From the NCBI GenBank assembly GCA_944384925.1, contig CALWVF010000009.1, positions 1-52,909 of the forward strand: 52,909 nucleotides of DNA, given 5' to 3'. A program made the translations under genes and the position numbers. Below are positions 10,907-18,959 of the stretch, in pieces (the stretch's first letter is position 1; each line of letters opens with the position of its first letter). The DNA comes from an uncultured Clostridia bacterium (GTDB lineage Bacteria > Bacillota > Clostridia > Oscillospirales > Acutalibacteraceae). The notes beneath the pieces were generated by a model. The model made no database searches. It saw only the letters and a program-made list of their open reading frames with translations, and was not told the DNA's origin.

Positions 10907-12481
10907 ATGGGACTTACATATAAATCAACAGGATTGTCTGTAAATACAAATAAACTAGAAATTATTAAAGAAAGTGAAAATGACTATGTAGTAGCCGTTG
11001 CAGGAAACCCAAATGTTGGTAAAAGTACTATTTTTAATGCATTGACCGGCATGAATCAGCATACTGGCAACTGGCCTGGAAAAACTGTTACCAATGCACA
11101 AGGAAAATATTCTTATAAAAATAAAAATTTTATATTAGTTGATATACCTGGCACATACTCAATAATGGCAAATTCTGTAGAAGAAGAAATTGCTAGAGAT
11201 TTTATTTGTTTTGGTAACCCAGATTTAGTTTTAGTTGTTGTTGATGCAACATGTTTAGAACGAAATCTAAATTTAGTATTACAAATTTTAGAAGTTACTC
11301 CAAATGTAGTTGTATGTGTAAATCTACTTGATGAAGCAAAGAAAAAAAAGATAGAAATAAATTTAGATATACTTTCATCACATCTTGGAGTCCCTGTTGT
11401 TGGTACAAGTGCAAGAAGTGGCATAGGATTACAAGAGTTGAAAGATGAAATATTTATATCTACTATGCAAAATTTTGAAGGAGAAACTTTAAATATACAA
11501 TATGACAATATAATAGAAGCTTCTATATCAAAACTTCTTCCGTATGTAAATGAAATAGTAAAAAATAAAATAAGTCCTAGATGGGCTAGTATAAAACTTT
11601 TAGATATTGATGATACATTAAATGAATCTATTTCAAATTATATAGGATATAATTTATTAGATAATAAAAATATTGTAAACAGTCTTCATGAAATAGATAA
11701 CGATTTCAAAAATTCAAATATCAACAAAGATAATATTAGAGATATTTTAGTAGAAAAAATAATAGAAAAAAGTGAACTTATTTATAATTCGTGTGTTTCT
11801 TTGGAAAACAAAAATTATAACAGTAAAGATAGAAAACTAGATAAAATACTAACGTCTAAGCTAACCGGTATACCAATAATGATATTACTATTAATATTAA
11901 TATTTTGGATTACAATTACAGGCGCAAATTACCCATCAGAATTATTGTCTAACGGATTGTTTTTTATTCAAGATAAATTAATAGAAGTATTTAATAATAT
12001 AGGGTTTCCAAAATGGGTTACTGACTTATTAGTTATGGGAATATATAGAACATTAGCTTGGGTAGTTGCTGTAATGCTTCCTCCTATGGCTATATTCTTT
12101 CCCTTATTTACTTTGCTAGAAGATTCCGGATATCTTCCAAGAATTGCATTTAACATGGATAAATTCTTTAAAAAAGCATGTGCACATGGAAAGCAAGCTT
12201 TAACCATGTGCATGGATTGTAAGATTTTGCAAAATGTTAATGATATTAAATACTACTTTCCAAATGCTATAACATTTGTTTTTGTAAGCCACCATGTAAT
12301 TGCTGATGTTATTGCTCCTACAAGTGCTATACCCTTAACTACTGCATTCCATATCCAACTTATTTCTGTAACTATATTAAAAAACATATTAATCACCATA
12401 CTCCTTCATAAATTATTATTTTACTTTTTCTCAAACAATTATTTTGTATTTCCAGATAAAAGAAGTTGCAACTTTTTATAA
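10907..12481 (+). pseudogene. feoB: feoB, N-terminal part (G domain and start of the membrane domain), broken
   Basis: From the ATG at 10907 (behind ATGGAGATGATGCT) about 437 residues read as FeoB. G1 is GNPNVGKS (33-40), G3 is DIPG (79-82) and G4 is NLLD; the helical domain and the first membrane helices follow. The sequence agrees with clostridial FeoB up to HGKQALTMCM near 12219. Intact proteins continue there with a GFGCN motif. Here the frame instead runs 88 codons through DNA that carries genes on the other strand, so those residues are not FeoB. The missing C-terminal half is found at 51487-52233 on the opposite strand. G-domain residues are intact; the permease is not. Confidence 0.9.
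12253..12387 (-). CDS. Small hydrophobic peptide E of a five-ORF cluster
   Basis: The 44-codon ORF, last of five small minus-strand genes, is not recognised. It has one hydrophobic segment at about 12-34, rich in Trp, Gly and Ala (WIWNAVVKGIALVGAIT), and a basic C-terminus ending AFGK. GAAGGAG lies upstream. Spacing fits a GTG at 12396 best; ATGs at 12399 and 12387 are alternatives in the same frame. Its composition resembles membrane-active peptides or holin-like proteins, but no family match is claimed. It lies antisense to the meaningless tail of the broken feoB frame, 30 bp from the break. Confidence 0.5.
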   Translation of the reverse strand: MFFNIVTEISWIWNAVVKGIALVGAITSAITWWLTKTNVIAFGK

Positions 12482-12588
12482 AAAAAATGTGTAGCAAAAA
12501 CATCTATAAACGCTGCTATTGCTGCTCCTGTTGACATAATTTTACCTATTCCGACTAATAATTCAAAAAAGCCAATTAATAAACACAT
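12439..12588 (-). CDS. Small hydrophobic peptide D of a five-ORF cluster
   Basis: The 49-residue product is not recognised. It begins MCLLIGFFELLVGIGK, followed by STGAAIAAF, so one Gly/Ala-rich membrane segment spans about 2-31, with a basic YKK patch near 38. AAGGAG lies eight bases before the ATG, a good ribosome site. The 25-bp gap to ORF C and the shared strand suggest one transcript. Nothing visible assigns a function. Confidence 0.55.
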   Translation of the reverse strand: MCLLIGFFELLVGIGKIMSTGAAIAAFIDVFATHFFYKKLQLLLSGNTK

Positions 12589-12613
12589 TTATACTCGCTC
12601 CTTATTTTAAATT

Positions 12614-12727
12614 CTACACTTTCATATGCTCTGTAAAGACTCTTATAAACATACCAAGAGTTAAAAAAACTACAGCTATTTTTGATATTCCTTCTACATA
12701 CCATGGCATAGATATTTGACACAACAT
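12614..12727 (-). CDS. Small membrane peptide C of a five-ORF cluster
   Basis: At 37 residues (MLCQISMPWYVEGISK..., ending TEHMKV) it has one hydrophobic helix at about 14-31. The ATG lies one base after the stop of ORF B, behind AGGAGAGGAAATTAAT, so its Shine-Dalgarno lies inside the end of ORF B. This suggests translational coupling and supports it as a real gene despite its size. No family recognised. Confidence 0.55.
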   Translation of the reverse strand: MLCQISMPWYVEGISKIAVVFLTLGMFIRVFTEHMKV

Positions 12728-12728
12728 A

Positions 12729-12905
12729 TTAATTTCCTCTCCTAATCCTAAAAATTTTAAATATCGATGAAAAAGATCCCATTATGTCTAAAATTTTGCC
12801 CCATTTTTGGCAAAAATTTAATACTGATAAACACTTAATATGCAATCCTTGTAAACTTTTAACTTCTTCAAGTAATTTTAAATCTAATTCCGCAAAAAAG
12901 TTCAT
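12729..12905 (-). CDS. Small amphipathic protein B of a five-ORF cluster
   Basis: The 58-residue product starts MNFFAELDLKLLEEVKSLQG and ends with basic FRIRRGN. It holds two Cys (25 and 32) and a likely amphipathic helix in its first half; no clear membrane span. An excellent TAGGAGG site lies seven bases before the ATG at 12905. It follows ORF A by 19 bp. No function recognised. Confidence 0.6.
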   Translation of the reverse strand: MNFFAELDLKLLEEVKSLQGLHIKCLSVLNFCQKWGKILDIMGSFSSIFKIFRIRRGN

Positions 12906-12924
12906 ATCACTGCCTCCTATTAAT

Positions 12925-13143
12925 TTAATCCATTACAATATTTAATGCTCCTTGAATAACATTTTTAAGGTCGTCTAAATTATCAACATTATCAAATGCA
13001 TCCGAATTATTAATCATATATTCACATACATTAAAACACTTTATTCCTCTAGAAGCATAGCTATAAGCTTGTGAAAATAAATTAGCAAATCTAATTAAAA
13101 ATCCAGAAAAAAATTCTAATCCTGAAAGAAGATTTATGTGCAT
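12925..13143 (-). CDS. Small protein A, first of a five-ORF cluster
   Basis: The 72-residue product opens MHINLLSGLEFFSGFLIR, then has an aromatic middle with two Cys (KCFNVC) and an acidic C-terminal third (DAFDNVDNLDDL). It resembles no family I know. It is the first ORF behind a consensus promoter 52 bp upstream (TTTACA, 17 bp, TATAAT) that is duplicated 223 bp further up. The ribosome site AAGGGATGGGG is moderate. Confidence 0.6.
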   Translation of the reverse strand: MHINLLSGLEFFSGFLIRFANLFSQAYSYASRGIKCFNVCEYMINNSDAFDNVDNLDDLKNVIQGALNIVMD

Positions 13144-13188
13144 TGTTACCCCATCCCTTCTTATGAATATTAGTAAAATATAATCTTG

Positions 13189-13250
13189 ATTTATTGTTTA
13201 TATTATATCACATAAATTCATATTTGTAAATTGTTTTTTTGTTTAAAAAA
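13189..13250 (-). promoter_or_regulatory. Proximal copy of a duplicated SigA promoter for the small-ORF cluster
   Basis: On the minus strand -35 TTTACA (13230-13225) and -10 TATAAT (13207-13202) are 17 bp apart. The element is flanked upstream by AAACAAAAAAAC. The 62-bp block is repeated almost identically at 13412-13472. Predicted start of transcription is near 13195, with a ~50-nt leader to ORF A. Confidence 0.75.
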
Positions 13251-13411
13251 ATAATTTATATCAAGATTTTTTTGTTTAAATTAACTATTTTATTATAATG
13301 CAAATATAAATTTAATTTGTTGATAATCAAATAAATTAATAATATTAAAAAAAGATTTATATATAACATTACATTAATATTTTTTATTAATAATAACATA
13401 ATATATCTTTA

Positions 13412-13472
13412 ATTTATTGTTTATATTATACCATATAATTTTATATTTGTAAACAGTTTTTTTGTTAAAAAA
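13412..13472 (-). promoter_or_regulatory. Distal copy of the duplicated SigA promoter
   Basis: The same arrangement recurs: TTTACA (13453-13448), 17 bp, TATAAT (13430-13425), with matching flanks on both sides. The ~160 bp between the copies is very A/T-rich. It contains an ORF of about 47 codons without a ribosome site, which I do not call, and a further AAACAAAAAAA stretch near 13265-13276 that may be a third, decayed copy. Confidence 0.7.
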
Positions 13473-13531
13473 TACTACAATTTTTTGATATGTTTTAATG
13501 ATTTATTTGTGCTTTTTTATTATTTAAAAAT

Positions 13532-13560
13532 GTTATTGACTTAATTACAATATAAATGTA
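13532..13560 (+). promoter_or_regulatory. SigA-type promoter of the DUF1292 gene
   Basis: TTGACT and TACAAT are separated by 17 bp, about 40 bp before the start codon at 13602, with AAAGGAG between. Confidence 0.6.
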
Positions 13561-13601
13561 CAATGATATTATAAAAACTATTAAAAGGAGTTGCTGTAAT
13601 T

Positions 13602-13916
13602 ATGTCAAGTGAATATGGTACAGATATAATAACTTTAATTGATGAAGAAGGAGCTGAACATGAGTTTGAAATCCTAGATGTTATTGAAAATGATAATAGA
13701 TCTTTCTATGCTTTATTACCAATGTTTAACTCCGCAGAAGATTCTATTAATTCTGATGGTATGTACTTTATATTTGAAGAAATCGAAGAAAATGGGGAAA
13801 AACAATTAGCTGAAATTGAAGATGATAATCTGCTTGACCATCTCGCAGAAATATTTGAAAGTCGATTCGAAGAATTATATGAATATGATGAAGATGTAGA
13901 TGACAATTTAAATTAA
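13602..13916 (+). CDS. DUF1292 family protein (YrzB-like)
   Basis: The 104-residue, strongly acidic protein starts with the family pattern DIITLIDEEGAEHEFEILDVIE and contains YALLP and a FEEIEENGEKQL segment before an Asp/Glu-rich tail. DUF1292 proteins occur throughout Firmicutes, usually near ruvX-yrzL, and have no defined biochemical role. Here the ruvX neighbours are absent, but a probable 6S RNA follows immediately. The ATG lies behind AAAAGGAGTTGCTGTAATT. Confidence 0.88.
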   Translation: MSSEYGTDIITLIDEEGAEHEFEILDVIENDNRSFYALLPMFNSAEDSINSDGMYFIFEEIEENGEKQLAEIEDDNLLDHLAEIFESRFEELYEYDEDVDDNLN

Positions 13917-13920
13917 GCTA

Positions 13921-13949
13921 TTGATTTTTTATTAAAAACATGGTATAAT
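13921..13949 (+). promoter_or_regulatory. Promoter of the structured RNA (6S candidate)
   Basis: TTGATT (13921-13926) and TATAAT (13944-13949) have 17-bp spacing. It lies directly after the DUF1292 stop and would start transcription near 13956, just before the RNA's closing stem. Confidence 0.65.
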
Positions 13950-13969
13950 TTTTATATGATTAATATATA

Positions 13970-14172
13970 ATATTAAGAGTTTAAACCTGCTTAGTTCGCG
14001 GACTGTACTTACAATAACCCTACAATTTTATTATAGGGAGATCAGCTCTGTTAGCGGACTTCAGACCTCTCGGTTATTGCCGAACGAAGGGAGTATGAAA
14101 CTAATAGGCGTCACCCACCTGCTTTAGGTAGGCAGGTTATTAGTAGTACGATACGGCTAAGTGGGTTTAACA
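13970..14172 (+). ncRNA. ssrS: Probable 6S RNA
   Basis: This ~195-nt GC-richer stretch has its own promoter and terminator and no ORF. Its ends pair: AAACCTGCTTAG (13983-13994) with CTAAGTGGGTTT (14157-14168), then after a bubble GTACTTACAATAACC with GGTTATTAGTAGTAC. Long paired arms interrupted by bubbles, and the ACCCACCT segment, are what I expect of Firmicute 6S RNA, which mimics an open promoter and binds the SigA holoenzyme. Inner hairpins (CCCTA/TAGGG, TCGG/CCGA) are also visible. The 6S name rests on form and memory of the family, not on a search. Another large structured RNA is possible. Confidence 0.7.
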
Positions 14173-14176
14173 ATAA

Positions 14177-14219
14177 TTAATGCATACAAAAAATTGATTT
14201 TTTGTATGCATTAATTATT
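14177..14219. terminator. Bidirectional terminator, 6S RNA / phosphofructokinase
   Basis: A long perfect inverted repeat (AATTAATGCATACAAAAAA and its complement around a short loop) separates the plus-strand RNA from the minus-strand pfk gene and carries T-runs both ways. Confidence 0.85.
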
Positions 14220-14223
14220 TATA

Positions 14224-15303
14224 CTAATCACCAAAACTAACGCCCACATTACGCGCAGTTTTAACATCAATAGAATCCTTTGGAACTAATTTTAATTTAC
14301 CAGCTACTTCATTTAATAAAACACTCTTTATAGAGTTGTTAACCCATGCAACCATATACCCATACTTTTCATTTATTATTAGATCTGCAGCTGCAGCACC
14401 AAATCTCGTTGAAAGAACTCTGTCAAATGGACAAGGACTCCCTCCCCTTTGGACATGACCAGGAACTGTTACTTTAATTTCTTGCTTAGACAAATTAGAA
14501 ATTTCATTTGCAAGTTCATATGATACAGATGGAAAGTGCGATTGTTTTCTCTTTTCTTTCTGCTCTTTTTTGCTGAGTTTAAAATATTCCTTTGACATGG
14601 CTCCTTCAGCTATTACTATTATAGAAAATTTCTTATATTTTAAAGATCTCTCGTTCATGGTATCGATTATAGATTTTACATCATAAGGTATTTCTGGTAT
14701 TAAAATTATATCTGCTCCACCGGCTAATCCTGCATGTAATGTTAACCAACCAGCTTTATGTCCCATTAATTCAATTATAAATACCCTACTATGAGAAGAT
14801 GCTGTAGTATGAATACAATCTAAAACATTAGTGGCTACATTTACTGCACTTTGAAATCCAAATGTAATATCTGTTCCCCATAAATCATTATCTATTGTCT
14901 TAGGTAAAGTAACTATATTTAAACCCTCTTGGCTAAGCAAATTTGCAGTCTTATGTGTACCATTTCCACCCATTATAACAAGGCAATCCAATTTCATCTT
15001 TTTATAATTATTTATCATACACTCTATTCTATCTATATTTCCTATATCATTGTTTTTGATTAACTTAAAAGGCTGGCGAGAAGTTCCTAAAATCGTCCCT
15101 CCAACAGTCAATATACCAGAAAAATTATCTCTTTTCATCAAATGGTAATCCCCATATATTAAACCTCTATATCCATCTCTTATCCCATATATGTTTAGGT
15201 TTTTCTCTCCGTAATATTCATATAGCGATTTCGCTACGCCCCGTATAGCTGCATTTAACCCTTGGCAATCTCCTCCACTAGTAAGAATCCCAATTCTTTT
15301 CAA
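14224..15303 (-). CDS. pfkA: 6-phosphofructokinase, group with mixed ATP/PPi signature
   Basis: The 359-residue protein begins with the PFK fold MKRIGILTSGGDCQGLNAAI and holds PKTIDND (134-140) and the ELMGHKAGW segment. Phosphorylation of fructose 6-phosphate is the expected reaction. The phosphate-donor site is unusual: GGNGT (112-116) replaces the GGDGS of ATP enzymes, while the Lys of PKTIDND is the one found in PPi-dependent and mixed-substrate enzymes. The Gly after Asn suits ATP; the Lys suits PPi. Donor preference therefore cannot be read from sequence. TTG at 15303 is the start, with GGAG inside the end of ppk. The gene is 3 bp downstream of ppk1. Confidence 0.88.
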   Translation of the reverse strand: MKRIGILTSGGDCQGLNAAIRGVAKSLYEYYGEKNLNIYGIRDGYRGLIYGDYHLMKRDNFSGILTVGGTILGTSRQPFKLIKNNDIGNIDRIECMINNYKKMKLDCLVIMGGNGTHKTANLLSQEGLNIVTLPKTIDNDLWGTDITFGFQSAVNVATNVLDCIHTTASSHSRVFIIELMGHKAGWLTLHAGLAGGADIILIPEIPYDVKSIIDTMNERSLKYKKFSIIVIAEGAMSKEYFKLSKKEQKEKRKQSHFPSVSYELANEISNLSKQEIKVTVPGHVQRGGSPCPFDRVLSTRFGAAAADLIINEKYGYMVAWVNNSIKSVLLNEVAGKLKLVPKDSIDVKTARNVGVSFGD

Positions 15304-15306
15304 TTT

Positions 15307-17382
15307 TTAAACACTCTCCGATCTAATAATATCGATTACTTCTGACTGTGCTCGTTGTGCAAGCTTTGAAAATTCAAGTTGGCTATCTATAACTTTTCTA
15401 CCCTTATTAATATTTACATAACTTGTATCCGGAAGTTGTAATCTCGCATTAACATTATCCTTTAAATATAAATCTAATATATTAAAAGCACGTTTTTTTA
15501 ACCTGTCGTCTTCAATTGGAAATATTAACTCTACTCTTTTATCTAAGTTGCGTGGCATTAAATCTGCACTACCCATATATATTTTGGGGTTGCCTGCATT
15601 TTCAAACTTGTATATTCTACTGTGTTCCAAAAATCTCCCAATAATGCTTATAACTTTTATATTCTCACTCACTTTTTCTATTCCTGGTATTAAACAACAT
15701 ATGCCCCTAACAATAAGTTTAATATCCACTCCTGCTTTAGATGCTTCATACAACAATTTTATAATATTATAGTCTACAACAGAATTTACTTTCATTACAA
15801 TACCAGACTTTAACCCTTTTTTTGCATTTCTAATTTCAGCCTTAATCATTTTTTCAAAAAATTTTCTCATATATAAAGGGGCAACAATTATTTTATTATA
15901 CTCAGGTACTCTTGAATATCCTGTAAGTGTATTGAATAATGATGATGCATCCATCCCAAATTCTTCTTTACAAGTAAACATACCAATATCAGTATAAAGT
16001 TTAGCTGTAGAATCATTATAATTTCCTGTTCCAAGGTGTATATATCTTTTAATTTTGTCTTTTTCTTTTCTAACAACTAAAAGTATTTTACAATGTGTTT
16101 TTAAACCTGATAATCCATATATTACATGACATCCTGCTTTCTCCAATTTTTTAGCCCATATAATATTCCTTTCCTCATCAAATCTTGCTTTAAGCTCTAC
16201 CAAGACAGTTACCTGCTTTCCATTTTCTGCTGCCTTTATAAGCTCAGATATAATTGGTGAATTACCACTTACTCTATATAAGGTTTGCTTAATAGCAAGA
16301 ACATTTTCATCTTCCGCTGCTGTCCTCACAAAATTTATAACAGAATCAAAACTTTCAAATGGATGAAAAACCATTATGTCTTTCTCTTTAATAGCATCAA
16401 AAATATTAGAATAACCACAAAGATCTGCAGGAGGATTAACTTCTCTAATTGAAGGATATCTTAAATTATCATACCCTTTTAATTCTGAAAATTTAGATAA
16501 AAATCTTAAGTCTATCGGCCCATCAATATCATATATTTCATCACTATTCATTTCTAACATTTTTATTAAAAACTTACGAGTATGTTTATCACAGCAGTTT
16601 TTAGCAATTTCAAGTCTCACTGGCTTTCCTCTTTTTTGCCTTTTTATTGATTTCTGTATTTCTATTAATAAATCTCCAGCGCACTCATTTATTTCTATAT
16701 CTGCATCTCTTGTTATTCTAAACGGGCAACTAGCTTTTATTTTATAAAGTTCAAATAATTCATCAAGCTTTGACATTATTATATCTTCTATTAATACAAA
16801 TACATTATCCTCCGTATCAGGAACTTTTAAAAATCTAGGTAATATTGACGGAACCTGTACTACTGCAAAATTCGATTTATCATCTTTTATTAATCTAACC
16901 GCAATATTTAATGTTCTACTAGCTAAAAGTGGAAATGGTCTACTTTTATCTACAGCGAGAGGTGTTAAAACAGGAAATATCATTTTTTTAAAATAGTTAT
17001 ATACATATTCTTTCTGTTTAGTATTTAATTTATCTATCGTTATAATCCTTATGCCGGCTTTTTTTAGAGAAGGTAATATAGTATTATTATAGCAGTTATA
17101 CTGCTTATCTGAAAACTTGTGTATAAGAGGTATTAATTTTTCCATAGTTTGCTGAGGTGTTAATCTATATGAATCTTTACTATCATAATTAGACGCAATT
17201 TGATCCATAAGCCCAGCAATTCTTACCATAAAAAACTCGTCTAAATTAGAGGCTGTTATTGATAGAAATTTCAATTTCTCCATTAACGGATTATTATCTT
17301 CAAATGCTTCATCAAGAACCCTATCATTAAACGACAACCAGCTGATTTCCCTATTGTTATAAGGCATTTTATTACGTTTCAT
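15307..17382 (-). CDS. ppk1: Polyphosphate kinase 1
   Basis: At 691 residues this is a full-length Ppk1, which polymerises the terminal phosphate of ATP into polyphosphate. The N-terminal domain starts NREISWLSFNDRVLDEA. The phosphohistidine is His430 in LKTHCK, the first phospholipase-D-like motif; HLGTGNYND (449-457) and the second site LEHSRIYKF (near 588) complete the active site. It lies directly upstream of the phosphofructokinase, with only 3 bp between. That pairing could link polyphosphate or nucleotide energy status to glycolysis, which is inference. No ppx or ppk2 is present. Confidence 0.95.
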   Translation of the reverse strand: MKRNKMPYNNREISWLSFNDRVLDEAFEDNNPLMEKLKFLSITASNLDEFFMVRIAGLMDQIASNYDSKDSYRLTPQQTMEKLIPLIHKFSDKQYNCYNNTILPSLKKAGIRIITIDKLNTKQKEYVYNYFKKMIFPVLTPLAVDKSRPFPLLASRTLNIAVRLIKDDKSNFAVVQVPSILPRFLKVPDTEDNVFVLIEDIIMSKLDELFELYKIKASCPFRITRDADIEINECAGDLLIEIQKSIKRQKRGKPVRLEIAKNCCDKHTRKFLIKMLEMNSDEIYDIDGPIDLRFLSKFSELKGYDNLRYPSIREVNPPADLCGYSNIFDAIKEKDIMVFHPFESFDSVINFVRTAAEDENVLAIKQTLYRVSGNSPIISELIKAAENGKQVTVLVELKARFDEERNIIWAKKLEKAGCHVIYGLSGLKTHCKILLVVRKEKDKIKRYIHLGTGNYNDSTAKLYTDIGMFTCKEEFGMDASSLFNTLTGYSRVPEYNKIIVAPLYMRKFFEKMIKAEIRNAKKGLKSGIVMKVNSVVDYNIIKLLYEASKAGVDIKLIVRGICCLIPGIEKVSENIKVISIIGRFLEHSRIYKFENAGNPKIYMGSADLMPRNLDKRVELIFPIEDDRLKKRAFNILDLYLKDNVNARLQLPDTSYVNINKGRKVIDSQLEFSKLAQRAQSEVIDIIRSESV

Positions 17383-17472
17383 AAATTCTCCTCTTTTCCA
17401 CTACAACAAAACATAACTTATAACCAACAATCTTTATACAATATTAACTTTTCCAATCATTTTAAAAAGAAA

Positions 17473-18435
17473 CTAATAGACAGCATCTTTTTCCAATTTA
17501 TTCACAAATTCTTTAAAGTACTCAGGTAGGTCACTTTCAAATTCCATATACTTATTTGTGCGTGGATGAATAAATCCTATTAATTTAGCATGCAAACATT
17601 GGCCATTTAAATTTTTTATTACATTTTTAGGTCCATATACAACATCTCCTGCTATTGGATGACCGATATAAGACATATGAACTCTAATTTGATGTGTCCT
17701 ACCAGTGTCTAATTTTAATCTTAAATGCGTAAATCTATCATATTGTTTAATCACTCTATAATGTGTAACTGCTTGTTTAGAATTTTTTTGACTAACTGCC
17801 ATACGTTTTCTATCTATAGGATGTCTTCCTATTGGAAGGGAAATCGTTCCTTCTTCATTTTTAAGTTTTCCATATATAATAGCTTCATATTCTCTATTAA
17901 AACTATGTGTTTTTATCTGCTCTGCCAAGTTCCTATGTGCAAAATCATTTTTAGCAACTATAAGTAATCCACTTGTATCTTTATCTATTCTATGAACTAT
18001 TCCAGGCCTTAACTCTCCATTTATACCAGACAATGAATCTCCACAATGATATAATAAAGCATTTACTAGAGTTCCTTCATAATTTCCTGCTGCAGGATGT
18101 ACTACCATTCCTTTAGGTTTGTTTACAATTAAAAGATCTTTATCTTCATAAACAATATTTAACAAAATGGATTCAGGCTTTGCAACAATAGATTTAGGTT
18201 TAGGTATATCAATTAATATATTATCATTAACCTTTATTTTATAATTGTTTCCTACTTTTTTATTATTAACTAACAAATTGCCATTTTTTATTAACTTTTG
18301 GATAAAAGATCTTGTGGTATCACTTATTTTTTCACATATAAATTTATCTATTCTTTTTCCTTCATCCTTCTTTAAAACAATTATATTCATACTTTCTAGT
18401 ATATCATCTTGACTTAAATTTATTGAGTCTCGCAT
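17473..18435 (-). CDS. RluD-type 23S rRNA pseudouridine synthase
   Basis: An N-terminal S4 domain (IDKFICEKISDTTRSFIQKLI) precedes the RluA-family catalytic domain with HRIDKDTSGLLIV, where the Asp is the catalytic residue. GRTHQIRVHM is also conserved. The best start is the ATG at 18435 with AAGGTG six bases upstream (320 residues). A start at 18390 would give a more typical N-terminus, and the open frame also extends to 18471. The start lies inside the end of lspA (32-bp overlap), so the two are probably translationally coupled. lspA followed by rluD is a standard Firmicute order. Confidence 0.92.
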   Translation of the reverse strand: MRDSINLSQDDILESMNIIVLKKDEGKRIDKFICEKISDTTRSFIQKLIKNGNLLVNNKKVGNNYKIKVNDNILIDIPKPKSIVAKPESILLNIVYEDKDLLIVNKPKGMVVHPAAGNYEGTLVNALLYHCGDSLSGINGELRPGIVHRIDKDTSGLLIVAKNDFAHRNLAEQIKTHSFNREYEAIIYGKLKNEEGTISLPIGRHPIDRKRMAVSQKNSKQAVTHYRVIKQYDRFTHLRLKLDTGRTHQIRVHMSYIGHPIAGDVVYGPKNVIKNLNGQCLHAKLIGFIHPRTNKYMEFESDLPEYFKEFVNKLEKDAVY

Positions 18436-18901
18436 TCTTTTCACCTTTTGTTCTTTTGTTATCATTATCAAATATAATATACAAAATAAATAATATGCTA
18501 CCTACAACTATGCAAGAATCTGCAAAGTTAAATACCGGCGGAAAAAACGACAATGATATATAATCTATTACAAAGCCATAATTTATTCTATCTATAAGAT
18601 TACCTAATCCTCCACCAACTATTAGGCTTATAGAAATAAGCATTATATCATTTTTTATATATCCTTTATAAACGATATAAATAAATATCAGTAAAATAGC
18701 TATATTTGATATTATAAATAACCATGTATAATTTTCTAATATTCCAAAAGCTGCTCCTTTATTTTCTACATAAGTAATTTTTAGTATATCTTTTATAATA
18801 ATTATATCTACAAAACCTTTGACATTAGATAAAATAAGCCACTTTAAAATTTGATCAATAAATACAATCAAAATAATTAATAATATTGATAATACAAACA
18901 A
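18404..18901 (-). CDS. lspA: Lipoprotein signal peptidase
   Basis: The 165-residue signal peptidase II has four membrane helices (about 2-20, 58-77, 86-105, 127-148). The two catalytic aspartates are in GNLIDRINYGFVIDYI and NFADSCIV. NKGAAFG near 55 is also family-typical. It removes signal peptides from diacylglyceryl-modified prolipoproteins. GGAGGAATTATTTG precedes the start. A hairpin separates it from ileS upstream. Confidence 0.95.
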   Translation of the reverse strand: MFVLSILLIILIVFIDQILKWLILSNVKGFVDIIIIKDILKITYVENKGAAFGILENYTWLFIISNIAILLIFIYIVYKGYIKNDIMLISISLIVGGGLGNLIDRINYGFVIDYISLSFFPPVFNFADSCIVVGSILFILYIIFDNDNKRTKGEKNARLNKFKSR

Positions 18902-18929
18902 ATAATTCCTCCTTTATAAAATATGCAAA

Positions 18930-18953
18930 GCGGTGCATCAATTGATACACCGC
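18930..18953 (-). terminator. Hairpin between ileS and lspA
   Basis: GCGGTGTATC pairs with GATGCACCGC around AATT (one G-U pair), followed by TTTGCATATTTT. It is a moderately good terminator or attenuator that would reduce read-through from ileS into lspA-rluD. Confidence 0.7.
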
Positions 18954-18959
18954 AAATAT

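Noticed and set aside
12220..12481. Continuation of the feoB reading frame for 88 codons
   Set aside because: It has no FeoB-like sequence after the MCM residues and runs antisense to two small ORFs with good ribosome sites; it is an accidental open frame after the break.
13261..13405. ORF of about 47 codons (minus strand) between the two promoter copies
   Set aside because: It lacks a ribosome site and is made almost only of A/T codons (Ile, Leu, Asn, Lys, Tyr), as expected by chance in such DNA.
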